A stretch of 16,039 nucleotides of DNA from an uncultured Pseudodesulfovibrio sp. (GCA_947259235.1 CAMYLL010000017.1:1-16039), one strand, 5' to 3'; positions 1 to 7,256 are shown, counted from the stretch's first letter. Notes: generated by a model not told the origin, from the sequence alone. A program made the numbers and translations.

Positions 1-243
1 GAGCGTTCCGCCTCCCTGGGCAAGGCCTTGGCTGAGAACGACGCGGATCAGGCCTCGAAAATGGCCCACTCCCTCAAGGGCATGTGCGGCGTGGTCCGCT
101 CCGGCGAGATGTCCGATCTGGCCATGAACATGGAACATTCCGCAAAATCCGGCGACCTGGACGCCACCAGAAAGAGCTACGGTGAGTTCGTGAAAAAGCT
201 GGAAACAGCCCTGGAAGAGATGCGCCGATTCCTGGCCCGCTAA
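1..243 (+). CDS. Hpt (histidine phosphotransfer) domain protein, C-terminal end only
   Basis: This reading frame is open at the left edge, so only the last 80 residues are present. They contain the hallmark of an Hpt domain: AHSLKG with the phospho-accepting histidine at bases 67-69, followed by a glycine and hydrophobic residues in helical spacing, an ME pair, and a second amphipathic helix up to the stop. Hpt domains relay phosphate between receiver domains and sit either alone or at the C terminus of hybrid sensor kinases. Which of the two this is cannot be told here. The TTG at 28 could be read as a start but would cut into the helix bundle, so I treat the gene as truncated by the window. 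A strong terminator follows 38 bases after the stop. Confidence 0.85.
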   Translation, partial: ERSASLGKALAENDADQASKMAHSLKGMCGVVRSGEMSDLAMNMEHSAKSGDLDATRKSYGEFVKKLETALEEMRRFLAR

Positions 244-281
244 CAGGCCGGGCATCACCCGCCATTGTTTCGCTGGTTCGA

Positions 282-333
282 AAAGGGCACGCCCGACGCG
301 GAGGAAGACTGCGCGTCGGGCGTGCCCTTTTTT
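282..333 (+). terminator. Rho-independent terminator of the Hpt gene
   Basis: A perfect 19-bp inverted repeat (282-300 with 312-330) encloses an 11-base loop and is followed by six Ts (328-333). This is a textbook intrinsic terminator for the gene ending at 243. Confidence 0.92.
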
Positions 334-511
334 GCGGTGTGCAGATGGCCGCGCACATGGTCGGGACGCAGGGAGTCGTTGCTCGGTCACAGTTCCGCCA
401 CACGTGATGCTCCGTAGGGCTTGCCGTTCCTGCGGATTGCAAACCGTCTTGCCGCCCAACACCCCCAGGCTCCCCGGGCGGCAACCCGCGCCGGATTCCG
501 CAAGGAAGCTT

Positions 512-1410
512 CTACTCGGACTGCATGTCCATGATTTCCTCAGCGGTCAGGTAGGCCCTCTCAACGGTGATTGTGGCCCCACCATAAGAGACAATCGTAC
601 TGTTCAGGGTGTGTGACACATCCAATTGATCTATGCTGGTAATGCCGATGAGCTGGATACGGTCCCCTTCTTCCTTGTTAAAATCAGTGATCGTATCCAT
701 GGCGTTGTCATTTGCCCCGAAAACAAAGACATCGGCTCCGTGTCCGCCAGTCAGTGTGTCATTGGCATAATCGCCTCGTCCTCCGTCCAGGGTGTCATCG
801 CCTTCTCCGCCGTCCAGGAAATCGCGATTGCTCCCGCCATGTTGTCGTTGCCTTCACCTCCGTACATGGTGTCATCATCGGAGCCGCCGTACATGGTATC
901 GTCGCCTTCTCCGCCATCCATGACGTCACGCCAGCCGCCTCCATCCATCTTGTCGTTGCCTTCACCGCCGTACATGATGTCTTCGCCTTCACCGCCTTCC
1001 ATGATATCGTTGCCTTCACCGCCGTACATGGTGTCTTCGCCGTCTCCCCCGCGCAGGGAATCGTCTCCGGTGCCTCCATCTATGGAATCGTCGCCGGCCA
1101 TACCCTGTAGGGTATCGTTGCCGCCATATCCAAACATCGTGTCGTTGCCGATCGTCCCCCACAACAGATCATCCCCGTTGCCGGTCTTGCCGCCCACAAC
1201 GGTCTCCAGCGCCATGTCCGAGAGTTCTTCGGTCTGATTCTTCGCAAGATAGCTACGCACGGCCTCGGGGGTGACGGTCTTGCCAAGAGTAGCGCCCACG
1301 CGGACAATACTGGAGACATATGCCTCTTCATCGGCTGCTCCGGCCAGTTCGGCCTTGAGCGCATTGTCGTTCATGATGGCATTGATGATGTCTTCAGCTA
1401 TGGTCTGCAT
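512..1410 (-). pseudogene. RTX-type calcium-binding repeat protein with Nif11-like double-glycine leader, frame interrupted
   Basis: Translation most likely starts at the ATG at 1410, where GCAGGAG lies 5 bases upstream; an in-frame TTG at 1440 is unsupported. Residues 1-74 resemble Nif11/NHLP-type leaders: a helical acidic segment, ELSDMALETV, then a GG at 73-74 where a C39-type peptidase would cut. From about residue 76 there are some fifteen nonapeptide repeats of the form GGxGxDxhx (for example GGEGNDIME), the calcium-binding beta-roll of RTX proteins. The frame is lost near 833-842 and stops at 751, adding about 27 unrelated residues. Shifting frame there restores three more repeats, then GADVFVFG, the DTITDFN region typical of RTX C termini, and a stop at 512. 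The restored protein would be about 300 residues. Such proteins are normally secreted; no secretion gene is in this window. A real mutation, a phase-variable site or a sequencing error are all possible. Confidence 0.8.
731..1182 (-). repeat. Tandem 27-bp coding repeats (RTX nonapeptides)
   Basis: The DNA repeats with a period of 27 bp because each unit encodes one nine-residue calcium-binding turn. The best conserved piece reads CCGCCGTACATGG on the plus strand, near 885, 970 and 1020, with a variant near 860. High identity between units makes the tract prone to slippage and recombination. Confidence 0.85.
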
Positions 1411-1439
1411 GGATACTCCTGCTGGGTTTGATTGTTTCA

Positions 1440-1467
1440 AGTATAATCAGGATGCCGTGAAGTCGAA
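1440..1467 (-). promoter_or_regulatory. Candidate sigma-70 promoter for the RTX gene
   Basis: On the minus strand, TATACT (1440-1445) lies 16 bp downstream of TTCGAC (1462-1467) in an AT-rich stretch. It would give a leader of about 23 bases before the ATG at 1410. The -35 match is poor, so this is tentative. Confidence 0.4.
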
Positions 1468-1660
1468 GAAAGATTCAAAAAAATCGAAATAATGAAACAT
1501 ATTTGTGAGAAATGGCCACATAAACTCTATTGATCCGGCCCGAGCGTGCTCTGATTCATGAATGTCCTTTCGTTGTGTCAAAGAAACTCTTGAGCCGGAT
1601 GAACCGGGGAAAAGGCGTGTGCAAAAAGAGTCGAGTTCGGCAGAGTGAATCAACAGATCA

Positions 1661-2392
1661 TCAGAAACCTTCCCGCTCGGTTTGAAGGGCCTGCTTCATG
1701 ACGACGTACGCCCGCCAGTAGTTGAAGACGCCACCCAGGAAGAACAGGACGCTCCCCACCAGATATTGCCACGCCAGGAACCCATGCAGGGTCGCGCGGT
1801 AGGCCGGGGTGCTCACGGTCCATAAATAGGGAATTGACGCCACGGTGAAGAGGACCGAGCCCATCACGAAGGCCACGGCCGTGAGGTTCATGAGCTGGAG
1901 GGTGATGATGGAATCGGATGTGATGATCTGAAGGACGTTGACGCACGACCCGACCACGAAGAGCAGGCTGCCGATGACAAAGCACCATGCGCCGGGGGTC
2001 GCCATGGCAACATAGGAGAGAAAGAGAATGCTCCCAACCGTGAAGAGCACCGTGCCGCCAAGGTAGCTGAATGCGGCAATGTAATCCTGCCGCTTTTCAC
2101 TGTCTCTCTCGGGCCCCTGCTTTGAAGCCTTCCGCCAATGGTGGCGCACTTCCATGAGGTCGTGCCCGGTCACGACGAGGTAGAGCAGGGAGCCGAAAAA
2201 GAAGGTCCATGCTCCGAGGTCTGCATAGGCGCTCAAGGCTGGAAAGAAGAGGATGCTCCCCATGATGAACACCAGCCCGCCAGCCTTGTAGAGGACGGCG
2301 TTGATGGTTTCCCACCGGAACTGCGATCGCAGGTCGGTCCTGTCTTTTGTCAGGTTGTGGAGCCGGGGACGGTTGACGAACAAATGGGGCAT
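1661..2392 (-). CDS. YrhK-domain integral membrane protein, three two-helix units
   Basis: The 243-residue protein is almost entirely membrane helices after a basic N-terminal tail of about 25 residues. Six hydrophobic segments (about 33-52, 58-76, 108-128, 134-155, 168-190, 205-225) each carry the same core, GS[ILV]L[FY], at residues 45, 67, 120, 141, 178 and 213. This looks like three consecutive copies of a YrhK-like helix pair, joined by a charged loop after the first (residues 82-103) and a short loop after the second. YrhK-like proteins are poorly characterised membrane proteins, and I cannot name a reaction or substrate. No catalytic motif is visible. The ATG at 2392 has an AGGA about 8 bases upstream. 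The gene stands alone between the RTX gene and a lipoprotein gene; no convincing promoter or terminator was found for it. Confidence 0.8.
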   Translation of the reverse strand: MPHLFVNRPRLHNLTKDRTDLRSQFRWETINAVLYKAGGLVFIMGSILFFPALSAYADLGAWTFFFGSLLYLVVTGHDLMEVRHHWRKASKQGPERDSEKRQDYIAAFSYLGGTVLFTVGSILFLSYVAMATPGAWCFVIGSLLFVVGSCVNVLQIITSDSIITLQLMNLTAVAFVMGSVLFTVASIPYLWTVSTPAYRATLHGFLAWQYLVGSVLFFLGGVFNYWRAYVVMKQALQTEREGF

Positions 2393-2555
2393 GGCTGGGA
2401 TCCTGGAGCTGGGTGAAAGATGCGGCGGCGCGAAATGCGTTGGTGGAATACATTGTTATCATAATTGCCGCCCGAGTTCCAATGTGGCTCCCGGGCCTCG
2501 GGGCAAGGGCGTGTGACCCGGGGATGAGAAAGTGCGCTGGGCCTGGATAATTCCC

Positions 2556-2593
2556 AAAAAAAAGGCCTGTCCGCTCATGCGGACAGGCCTTTT
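2556..2593 (-). terminator. Rho-independent terminator of the Skp/OmpH-like lipoprotein gene
   Basis: A perfect 15-bp stem (2560-2574 with 2579-2593) around a 4-base loop is followed, on the minus strand, by a run of eight Ts ending at 2556. It lies 20 bases beyond the lipoprotein stop codon. The Ts on the other side (2590-2593) might also give weak plus-strand termination. Confidence 0.93.
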
Positions 2594-2613
2594 ATTGTTC
2601 CGTGTGGTCTGGG

Positions 2614-3198
2614 CTATTGCGCCTCGCCTTCGGCCTTGGGGGCCTCGGGAGCGGCGTCAGTGGTCGCCTCGGGGGCCGCCTCGGGCTCGGCCGGGGCTGC
2701 GGCTTCGGGAGCTGCTTCCGGTGCTGCCGGGGGGGTCAGGTCCAGCTCGACCTGGTTCATGGCGTTGACGATGTCCGCGGTGATGTCCACGGTATCGGCA
2801 GAGGCGATGACCGACTGCTTGCTCAGGATCAGGGTCAGCCCCTTGTCCTTGCGGTAGGTGTCGAGAACCTGGTTGAACTTGGCGTCGATGAGGGCGACCA
2901 CGCGCTGCTGCTCACCGTTCATGACGTTCTGGAGATCGCCCATGGCGGTCTTGTAAGCGGCCACGGTCTCTTCGGTCTGCTCTTCCTGCATGGCCTTGTA
3001 GGCGGCCTCGGCCTGCTTCTGCAGGGGGGCGCCGAGCTCCTGGAGGTAGTTCATGGCGGCTGCGGCAGCCTTGTTGTCCTTGAAGGCGGCGGCTTCGTCC
3101 ACCACGCCGATGGTGACTCCTTCGGTCTGCTGGTTGCAGCCGGTGAGGAGCATGAGGCCGAGCAGGGCGACGCTCAGCAGGATGATGGTCCGTTTCAT
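2614..3198 (-). CDS. Skp/OmpH-family periplasmic protein with lipoprotein signal
   Basis: The start at 3198 is chosen because it gives a typical type II signal peptide: MKR, a hydrophobic core, then the lipobox LTGC with the acylated cysteine at residue 21. An upstream in-frame ATG at 3258 would bury this signal and overlaps the promoter. Residues 29-150 follow the Skp/OmpH plan: a short strand (IGVVD), a long alanine- and glutamine-rich coiled region of about 70 residues, then LTLILSKQSVIA and DITADIVNAMN, matching the closing strand and helix of OmpH. Skp is a periplasmic chaperone that holds unfolded outer-membrane proteins. The last 40 residues are a low-complexity Pro-Glu-Ala tail. Residue +2 after the cysteine is Asn rather than Asp, which in the E. 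coli scheme favours the outer membrane. Classical Skp is soluble, so lipid anchoring is unusual. The gene is monocistronic. Confidence 0.8.
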   Translation of the reverse strand: MKRTIILLSVALLGLMLLTGCNQQTEGVTIGVVDEAAAFKDNKAAAAAMNYLQELGAPLQKQAEAAYKAMQEEQTEETVAAYKTAMGDLQNVMNGEQQRVVALIDAKFNQVLDTYRKDKGLTLILSKQSVIASADTVDITADIVNAMNQVELDLTPPAAPEAAPEAAAPAEPEAAPEATTDAAPEAPKAEGEAQ

Positions 3199-3256
3199 AT
3201 TGGGGTCTCCGTTCGTTTTACTGGTTGTCATCACTCTCGCACGTCGAATGGGCCAC

Positions 3257-3283
3257 ACTATACATGGTGCGAAGTCCTGGCAA
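3257..3283 (-). promoter_or_regulatory. Candidate sigma-70 promoter for the lipoprotein gene
   Basis: On the minus strand TTGCCA (3278-3283) and TATAGT (3257-3262) are separated by 15 bp. The -10 element is good and the spacing is short. Transcription would start near 3250, leaving a leader of about 50 bases. Confidence 0.45.
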
Positions 3284-3295
3284 GGGGAATAAGGG

Positions 3296-3327
3296 ACGGC
3301 GGCGGCCCGTTGTCGGACCGCCGCCGT
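3296..3327 (-). terminator. Probable terminator of the chemoreceptor gene
   Basis: A 10-bp perfect GC-rich stem (3296-3305 with 3318-3327) with a 12-base loop lies just past the stop of the chemoreceptor gene. The downstream minus-strand tail (CCCTTATTCCCC) is only weakly T-rich, so efficiency is uncertain. Confidence 0.55.
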
Positions 3328-3336
3328 GCGAACGAG

Positions 3337-5247
3337 CTAGAATCGTTCGAATTCGCTGTCGTTGTCATCTGTCCCCGCCTGGTGGCTATCGGCCGGGAGC
3401 GCGGCCCGGGGAGTGCGGGTGACGCGCGGTCCGCCGCCGGAGCTGCCGGGCTGGGCCTTGCGGGCGCTCAGCTTGAAGAACCCGATGGTCTGCTGCAGCT
3501 GCACTGACTGGCCCGCAAGCTCCTCCGAGGTGGAGGCCACTTCCTCCGAGGTGGCGGCGTTGCGCTGGACCACGCTGTCCAGGTCGTGGATGGCGGCGGC
3601 GATCTCGGCGGCCCCGGTGTTCTGCTCGCTGGTCGCGGCGGAGATGTCCTGGATGAGCTCGGCGGTCTTGCGGATGTCGGGCACGAGCTTTTCGAGCATC
3701 TTGCCCGCCTTGTTGGCCACCTGGTTGCTGGATGTGGAGAGCTGGCCTATCTCGGCGGCGGCCTGTCCGCTGCGCTCCGCCAGCTTGCGCACCTCGGCGG
3801 CGACCACGGCGAACCCCTTGCCGTGCTCCCCGGCCCGGGCGGCCTCGATGGCGGCGTTGAGGGCGAGCAGGTTGGTCTGCCGGGCGATCTCCTCGATGAT
3901 GGTGATCTTGTCCGCGATCTCGGTCATGGCGCTCACGGCCTGGGCCACGGCTTCGCCGCTTTCCTGGGCGTTCTGGGCGGCTTCGGTGGCCAGGGTTTCC
4001 GTCTGTCTGGCGCTGTCGGTGTTCTGGCCGATGCTGGCGGTCATCTCCTCCATGGCCGAGGAGACCTTGTCCACGGCGGCTGCCTGGTTGCTGGCTCCGA
4101 TGGAGAGGTCCTGCGCGGTGGCGCTCAGCTCCTCGCCGCCGGAGGCCACCTGCTCGGCGGCGGAGTGGACATCGCCCACGATGCGCTGGAGCTGGGCGGC
4201 CATCTTTTCGAAGGCATTCTTCAGGAGCATCAGCTCGCCGCTGTAGCTGCCCGTGAACCGGACATCAAGCTCGCCGCCGCTGATGGATTCGGCCTGGGCC
4301 GCGATGTCCGTCAGGGGCAGGGTGATCAGCCTGCGCGAGACGAAGTAGAGAATGGCCACAGCCAGCACGAGGCCGATAAGGCCGAAGAGAATGAGTCTGA
4401 TCTGGAGGTCCTTGGCATCGCTCATGAGGTCGTCCTGCCCGGCGGCCAGGGCGACTATCCACCCGGTCTCCGGCACTTCGGCAAAGGCCATGTACTTGGT
4501 GGCGCCCTTCCATTCGTATTCGATGAAACCATTCCTGCGCTGGAGCATGGTCTGGATGAAGCCGATGGTGCTCAGGTCCTTGAAGATCAGCTCCTTGTCC
4601 GGGTGGGCGAGGACCTTTCCCTGGGGATCGAGAATGAAGCAGTAACCCTCCGTGCCGACCTTGACCGGGTCGATGAGGTCGGCGGTAAAGGCGGCGGCCA
4701 GCACCGACGCGCCCACGTAGCCCACTGTCTTCCCGCCGCTCTTGACCGGGACGGCGATGGCCAGACGCGGCTTCTTGCTGACCGGGGAGAGGACGATGTT
4801 CGAGATGTAGGAACTCTTTCCCTGGCCCATGAGCGTCTTGAAGTAGTCGCGGTCGGCGTAGGATGTGCCCTGGCCCCCTTCGTTGGTGGTGACCACGGAG
4901 ACGCCCTTGGCGTTGTGGACAAAGATGGACTCCAGGGTGGGGTCCGCGTCCCTGGCCGTGGTCAGCCACTGGGAGGCCTTGGCGGTGTCGCCGCCGGCGG
5001 CCGCGTCGATGACGATCTGGGCTTCGGCCATTAGGTCGAGGTAGTGCAGCTTGTTGTTGAGCCAGCTGCTCAGCGAGGTGGCCACGGTCTTGCTGTTCTG
5101 AGTGAGGATGGTATCGGAGATGGAGAGGGTCAGGCTCTTGGTGCTCAGGTTCACATCGGTGATGATGGAACCGAGCAGGACGAGGATGACCACAGATATT
5201 ATCAGGATGAGTCTATGGCCGACGCCGAGGGAGCTGAGGGAGCGCAT
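3337..5247 (-). CDS. Methyl-accepting chemotaxis protein, dCache sensor type, with C-terminal tether
   Basis: This 636-residue receptor has a membrane helix at about 12-30, a periplasmic double-Cache region (about 35-275, including ADRDYFKTLMGQGKSSYIS at 131-149), a second membrane helix at about 284-303, a HAMP domain (about 304-356) and a cytoplasmic signalling hairpin. The hairpin tip is unmistakable: EIARQTNLLALNAAIEAARA at 453-472 followed by GEHGKGFAVVAAEVRKLAERS, which binds CheA and CheW. The Cache domain would bind a small ligand; I cannot tell which. After about residue 594 comes a flexible linker of some 40 residues ending in EFERF, which fits the x-[HFYW]-x2-[HFYW] pattern of pentapeptides that tether CheR/CheB. 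The ATG at 5247 has a perfect AGGAGG 5 bases upstream. The gene is single and divergent from flgE. Confidence 0.95.
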   Translation of the reverse strand: MRSLSSLGVGHRLILIISVVILVLLGSIITDVNLSTKSLTLSISDTILTQNSKTVATSLSSWLNNKLHYLDLMAEAQIVIDAAAGGDTAKASQWLTTARDADPTLESIFVHNAKGVSVVTTNEGGQGTSYADRDYFKTLMGQGKSSYISNIVLSPVSKKPRLAIAVPVKSGGKTVGYVGASVLAAAFTADLIDPVKVGTEGYCFILDPQGKVLAHPDKELIFKDLSTIGFIQTMLQRRNGFIEYEWKGATKYMAFAEVPETGWIVALAAGQDDLMSDAKDLQIRLILFGLIGLVLAVAILYFVSRRLITLPLTDIAAQAESISGGELDVRFTGSYSGELMLLKNAFEKMAAQLQRIVGDVHSAAEQVASGGEELSATAQDLSIGASNQAAAVDKVSSAMEEMTASIGQNTDSARQTETLATEAAQNAQESGEAVAQAVSAMTEIADKITIIEEIARQTNLLALNAAIEAARAGEHGKGFAVVAAEVRKLAERSGQAAAEIGQLSTSSNQVANKAGKMLEKLVPDIRKTAELIQDISAATSEQNTGAAEIAAAIHDLDSVVQRNAATSEEVASTSEELAGQSVQLQQTIGFFKLSARKAQPGSSGGGPRVTRTPRAALPADSHQAGTDDNDSEFERF

Positions 5248-5305
5248 GGGAACCTCCTAGTATGCGATTATGATCGTACAATGGGTATGTCGTCGAGATA
5301 AATCA

Positions 5306-5311
5306 ATTATA
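5306..5311 (-). promoter_or_regulatory. Possible -10 element for the chemoreceptor gene
   Basis: A perfect TATAAT lies on the minus strand 58 bases upstream of the chemoreceptor start, within an AT-rich patch. No convincing -35 hexamer stands at 16-18 bp (GGGCAA is the nearest), so this is only a candidate. Confidence 0.33.
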
Positions 5312-5372
5312 ATATGAGGATTCGGTTTTTGCCCGCAGGGGCGGGCAGGGGGGCTGCTGCCGAGTTCCGTCG

Positions 5373-5388
5373 TGGCATGTTCCTTGCT
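5373..5388 (+). promoter_or_regulatory. Sigma-54 promoter of the flgE-type gene
   Basis: TGGCATGTTCCTTGCT matches the sigma-54 consensus TGGCAC-N5-TTGC[AT] at all but one position, with the required 5-base gap between elements and the invariant GG and GC. Transcription would start near 5399, about 90 bases before the hook gene ATG. Hook and basal-body genes are commonly sigma-54 dependent, so sequence and context agree. An upstream activator of the FlrC/NtrC type would be needed; its binding site is not evident. Confidence 0.85.
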
Positions 5389-5487
5389 CAAGTCCCGTCG
5401 GAGAAGAAATGGGGAATTTTTTTCCGGGGAGTGGGTCCCCCGGCGGATTCCCAACCGGATCCGGCACGCTCCGGATTGGAGGAAGGT

Positions 5488-7104
5488 ATGAGTTTCAGCA
5501 GCATGTACGTCGGGGCCACGGGCGTTATCGCCCATGGCGACCGGATGCAGGTCATAGCCAACAACCTCGCCAACGTGAGCACCATCGGCTACAAGAAGGC
5601 CGATGCGCTCTTTGGCGACCTGATGAGCAAGAACCTGGCGTCTGGCAACGGGCAGTATGATACGGGCAACACGTTTGCCAGCCAGATCGGGCTGGGCGTG
5701 GGGTTGTCCGAGGTGCGCAATCTTTTTGCCGAGGGCGGGCTGGAGAACACGACCACGTTCACCGACCTGGCTATCACCGGCAACGGGTTCTTCGGCACTC
5801 GCGATGCGTCCGCCGGCGCTGGCTCGGGGGCGACGCATTATACCCGGGCCGGGGCGTTCCGCTTCAACAACGACGCATACATGGTGGACCCGCATGATTT
5901 CCGGCTCCAGGGCTATGCCGTGGACCGCGAGACCGGAGAGGTGGCCACCGCCGTTTCAGATGTCCAGCTTCCCTACGAGGACATCGTCGTGGACGGCGAG
6001 GAGTTGCGTGTGGTCCGCTCGGACCCGAGGGCGACCACGGGCGTTGAGATGGTCACCAACCTCGACGCCCTGGCAACGGACCAGTACACCAGCACCACCA
6101 GCCCGTTCTTTGCCATGCTCCAGGCATACGACGGGACCCTGGCGGACGGTTCGCCCTTTGGCGAGAACCTTCCCGCCTATTCCTCGTCCCTCACCATCTA
6201 CGACTCGGACGGCAACGAGCACGACATGACCGTCTATTTCGACCCGGTCAGTTCCGCGAGCCTGTCCAACGCGTCCCCGGGCTACACCTATTGGGAATAT
6301 CTGGTGGCCCTGCCAGCCTCCTCCGACGGCTCCTCCGCCTTCGGCACCTCGGCCGCCGGGCTGGCCGGAGCGGGCGTGCTGACCTTCAACGGCTCCGGCG
6401 AGATGGTGGGCCAGTCCTCCTTTGCCCTGAACACCGCCAGCGGCGCCAACGCCAAGGACCTGAGTGCGTGGGGCCTGTCCAGCTTCAACACCGAGGGGCT
6501 TACCCAGTTCCTTTACACCTACGGCAGCAACGGCTCGGCCATAGGCTCCCAGGAGGCCGTGGCCTATGACTTCGGCATGAATTCCACCTGCTCCAGCTGG
6601 CTTTCCGGGGCATCGACGGCGGCCGGGGTGGGGTTTGACCCCGCGAATCTCTCCGAGCTGGCCGACCCTGACCGGGATGCGCGCATCACCACCAGCTATG
6701 ACGAGAGTTCCTACACCGCCTATCAGATTCAGGACGGCTATACCTGGGGCTATCTGCTCAATGCCAGCGTGGACCGCGAAGGATTCCTCAGCGGCTACTT
6801 CACCAACGGGCAGACTGAGGAGTTCTATCAGATCGCCAACTACCGCTTCAACAGCGAGTGGGGGCTGCGACGCGACGGCAACAACAACTTCGTGGCCACC
6901 GACGCCTCCGGTTCGGCAATGGACGGCAAGGCCAGCACCGGCGGGCGTGGCGTGTTCCAGCAGAACACCCTGGAGATGAGCAACGTGGACATGGCCGAGG
7001 AATTCGCCAACATGATCATCACCCAGCGCGGATATCAGGCCAACACCAAGGTCATCACCACCTCGGACTCGCTTTTGAACACCACGATCAGCATCAAGCG
7101 ATAG
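5488..7104 (+). CDS. flgE: Flagellar hook protein FlgE
   Basis: The 538-residue protein has the two ends of flagellar axial proteins. Its N terminus carries the rod/hook motif, with ANNLANVSTIGYKK at about 24-37. Its C terminus (TLEMSNVDMAEEFANMIITQ, then RGYQANTKVITTSDSLLNTTISIKR) is the FlgE/F/G C-terminal helix. Between them lie the D1 strand region (LAITGNGFF) and a long Ser/Thr/Gly-rich section for the exposed hook domains. The length is larger than enteric FlgE (about 400) but usual for hook proteins with extra outer domains. The subunit is exported by the flagellar type III system and polymerises into the hook. The ATG at 5488 follows GGAGGAA; the frame is open back to 5314, but the sigma-54 promoter lies inside that extension. 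No flgD, flgK or other hook gene adjoins it, so it may be a second, orphan flgE copy. Confidence 0.9.
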   Translation: MSFSSMYVGATGVIAHGDRMQVIANNLANVSTIGYKKADALFGDLMSKNLASGNGQYDTGNTFASQIGLGVGLSEVRNLFAEGGLENTTTFTDLAITGNGFFGTRDASAGAGSGATHYTRAGAFRFNNDAYMVDPHDFRLQGYAVDRETGEVATAVSDVQLPYEDIVVDGEELRVVRSDPRATTGVEMVTNLDALATDQYTSTTSPFFAMLQAYDGTLADGSPFGENLPAYSSSLTIYDSDGNEHDMTVYFDPVSSASLSNASPGYTYWEYLVALPASSDGSSAFGTSAAGLAGAGVLTFNGSGEMVGQSSFALNTASGANAKDLSAWGLSSFNTEGLTQFLYTYGSNGSAIGSQEAVAYDFGMNSTCSSWLSGASTAAGVGFDPANLSELADPDRDARITTSYDESSYTAYQIQDGYTWGYLLNASVDREGFLSGYFTNGQTEEFYQIANYRFNSEWGLRRDGNNNFVATDASGSAMDGKASTGGRGVFQQNTLEMSNVDMAEEFANMIITQRGYQANTKVITTSDSLLNTTISIKR

Positions 7105-7127
7105 CGCTTCGGGTTTCATGGTTGCGG

Positions 7128-7158
7128 GCCGCCGCCGGATGTGTTCCGGCGGCGGCTT
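7128..7158 (+). terminator. Probable terminator after flgE
   Basis: A perfect 12-bp stem (7128-7139 with 7145-7156) with a 5-base loop starts 23 bases after the flgE stop. It is very GC-rich but followed only by TTGTG, so the U-tract is weak. Confidence 0.6.
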
Positions 7159-7194
7159 GTGCCGTTTCGCACCGTGGCGCGCCAGGGCGTCTCC

Positions 7195-7223
7195 TTGAAT
7201 TCCTTCACCAAACGGGATAGAGA
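7195..7223 (+). promoter_or_regulatory. Weak candidate promoter for the TPR-kinase operon
   Basis: TTGAAT (7195-7200) and TAGAGA (7218-7223) are 17 bp apart, between the flgE terminator and the TPR gene. Both hexamers are imperfect. It is the best candidate in the gap, but the evidence is thin. Confidence 0.28.
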
Positions 7224-7256
7224 CACGGGATCATCCGGCAACCAAGGAGTCCGTTC

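Noticed and set aside
449..484. A 9-bp inverted repeat (TTGCCGCCC / GGGCGGCAA) downstream of the RTX gene as a terminator.
   Set aside because: The loop is 18 bases long and no T-run follows on the minus strand, so support is too weak.
332..616. A 94-codon plus-strand frame between the Hpt terminator and the RTX gene.
   Set aside because: No ribosome site, no recognisable features, begins inside the terminator tail and overlaps the RTX C-terminal coding region.
731..1182. Regular repeats that could be mistaken for a CRISPR or non-coding tandem array.
   Set aside because: The period is 27 bp without spacers, and each unit translates to an RTX nonapeptide.
3586..5034. A 482-codon open plus-strand frame opposite the chemoreceptor.
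   Set aside because: It is a Gly/Asp/Leu-rich shadow without motifs; the minus strand encodes the receptor.
5331..5347. GCCCGC / GCGGGC hairpin in the chemoreceptor-flgE gap as a terminator.
   Set aside because: Neither side is followed by Ts in the right orientation, and it lies upstream of both divergent genes.
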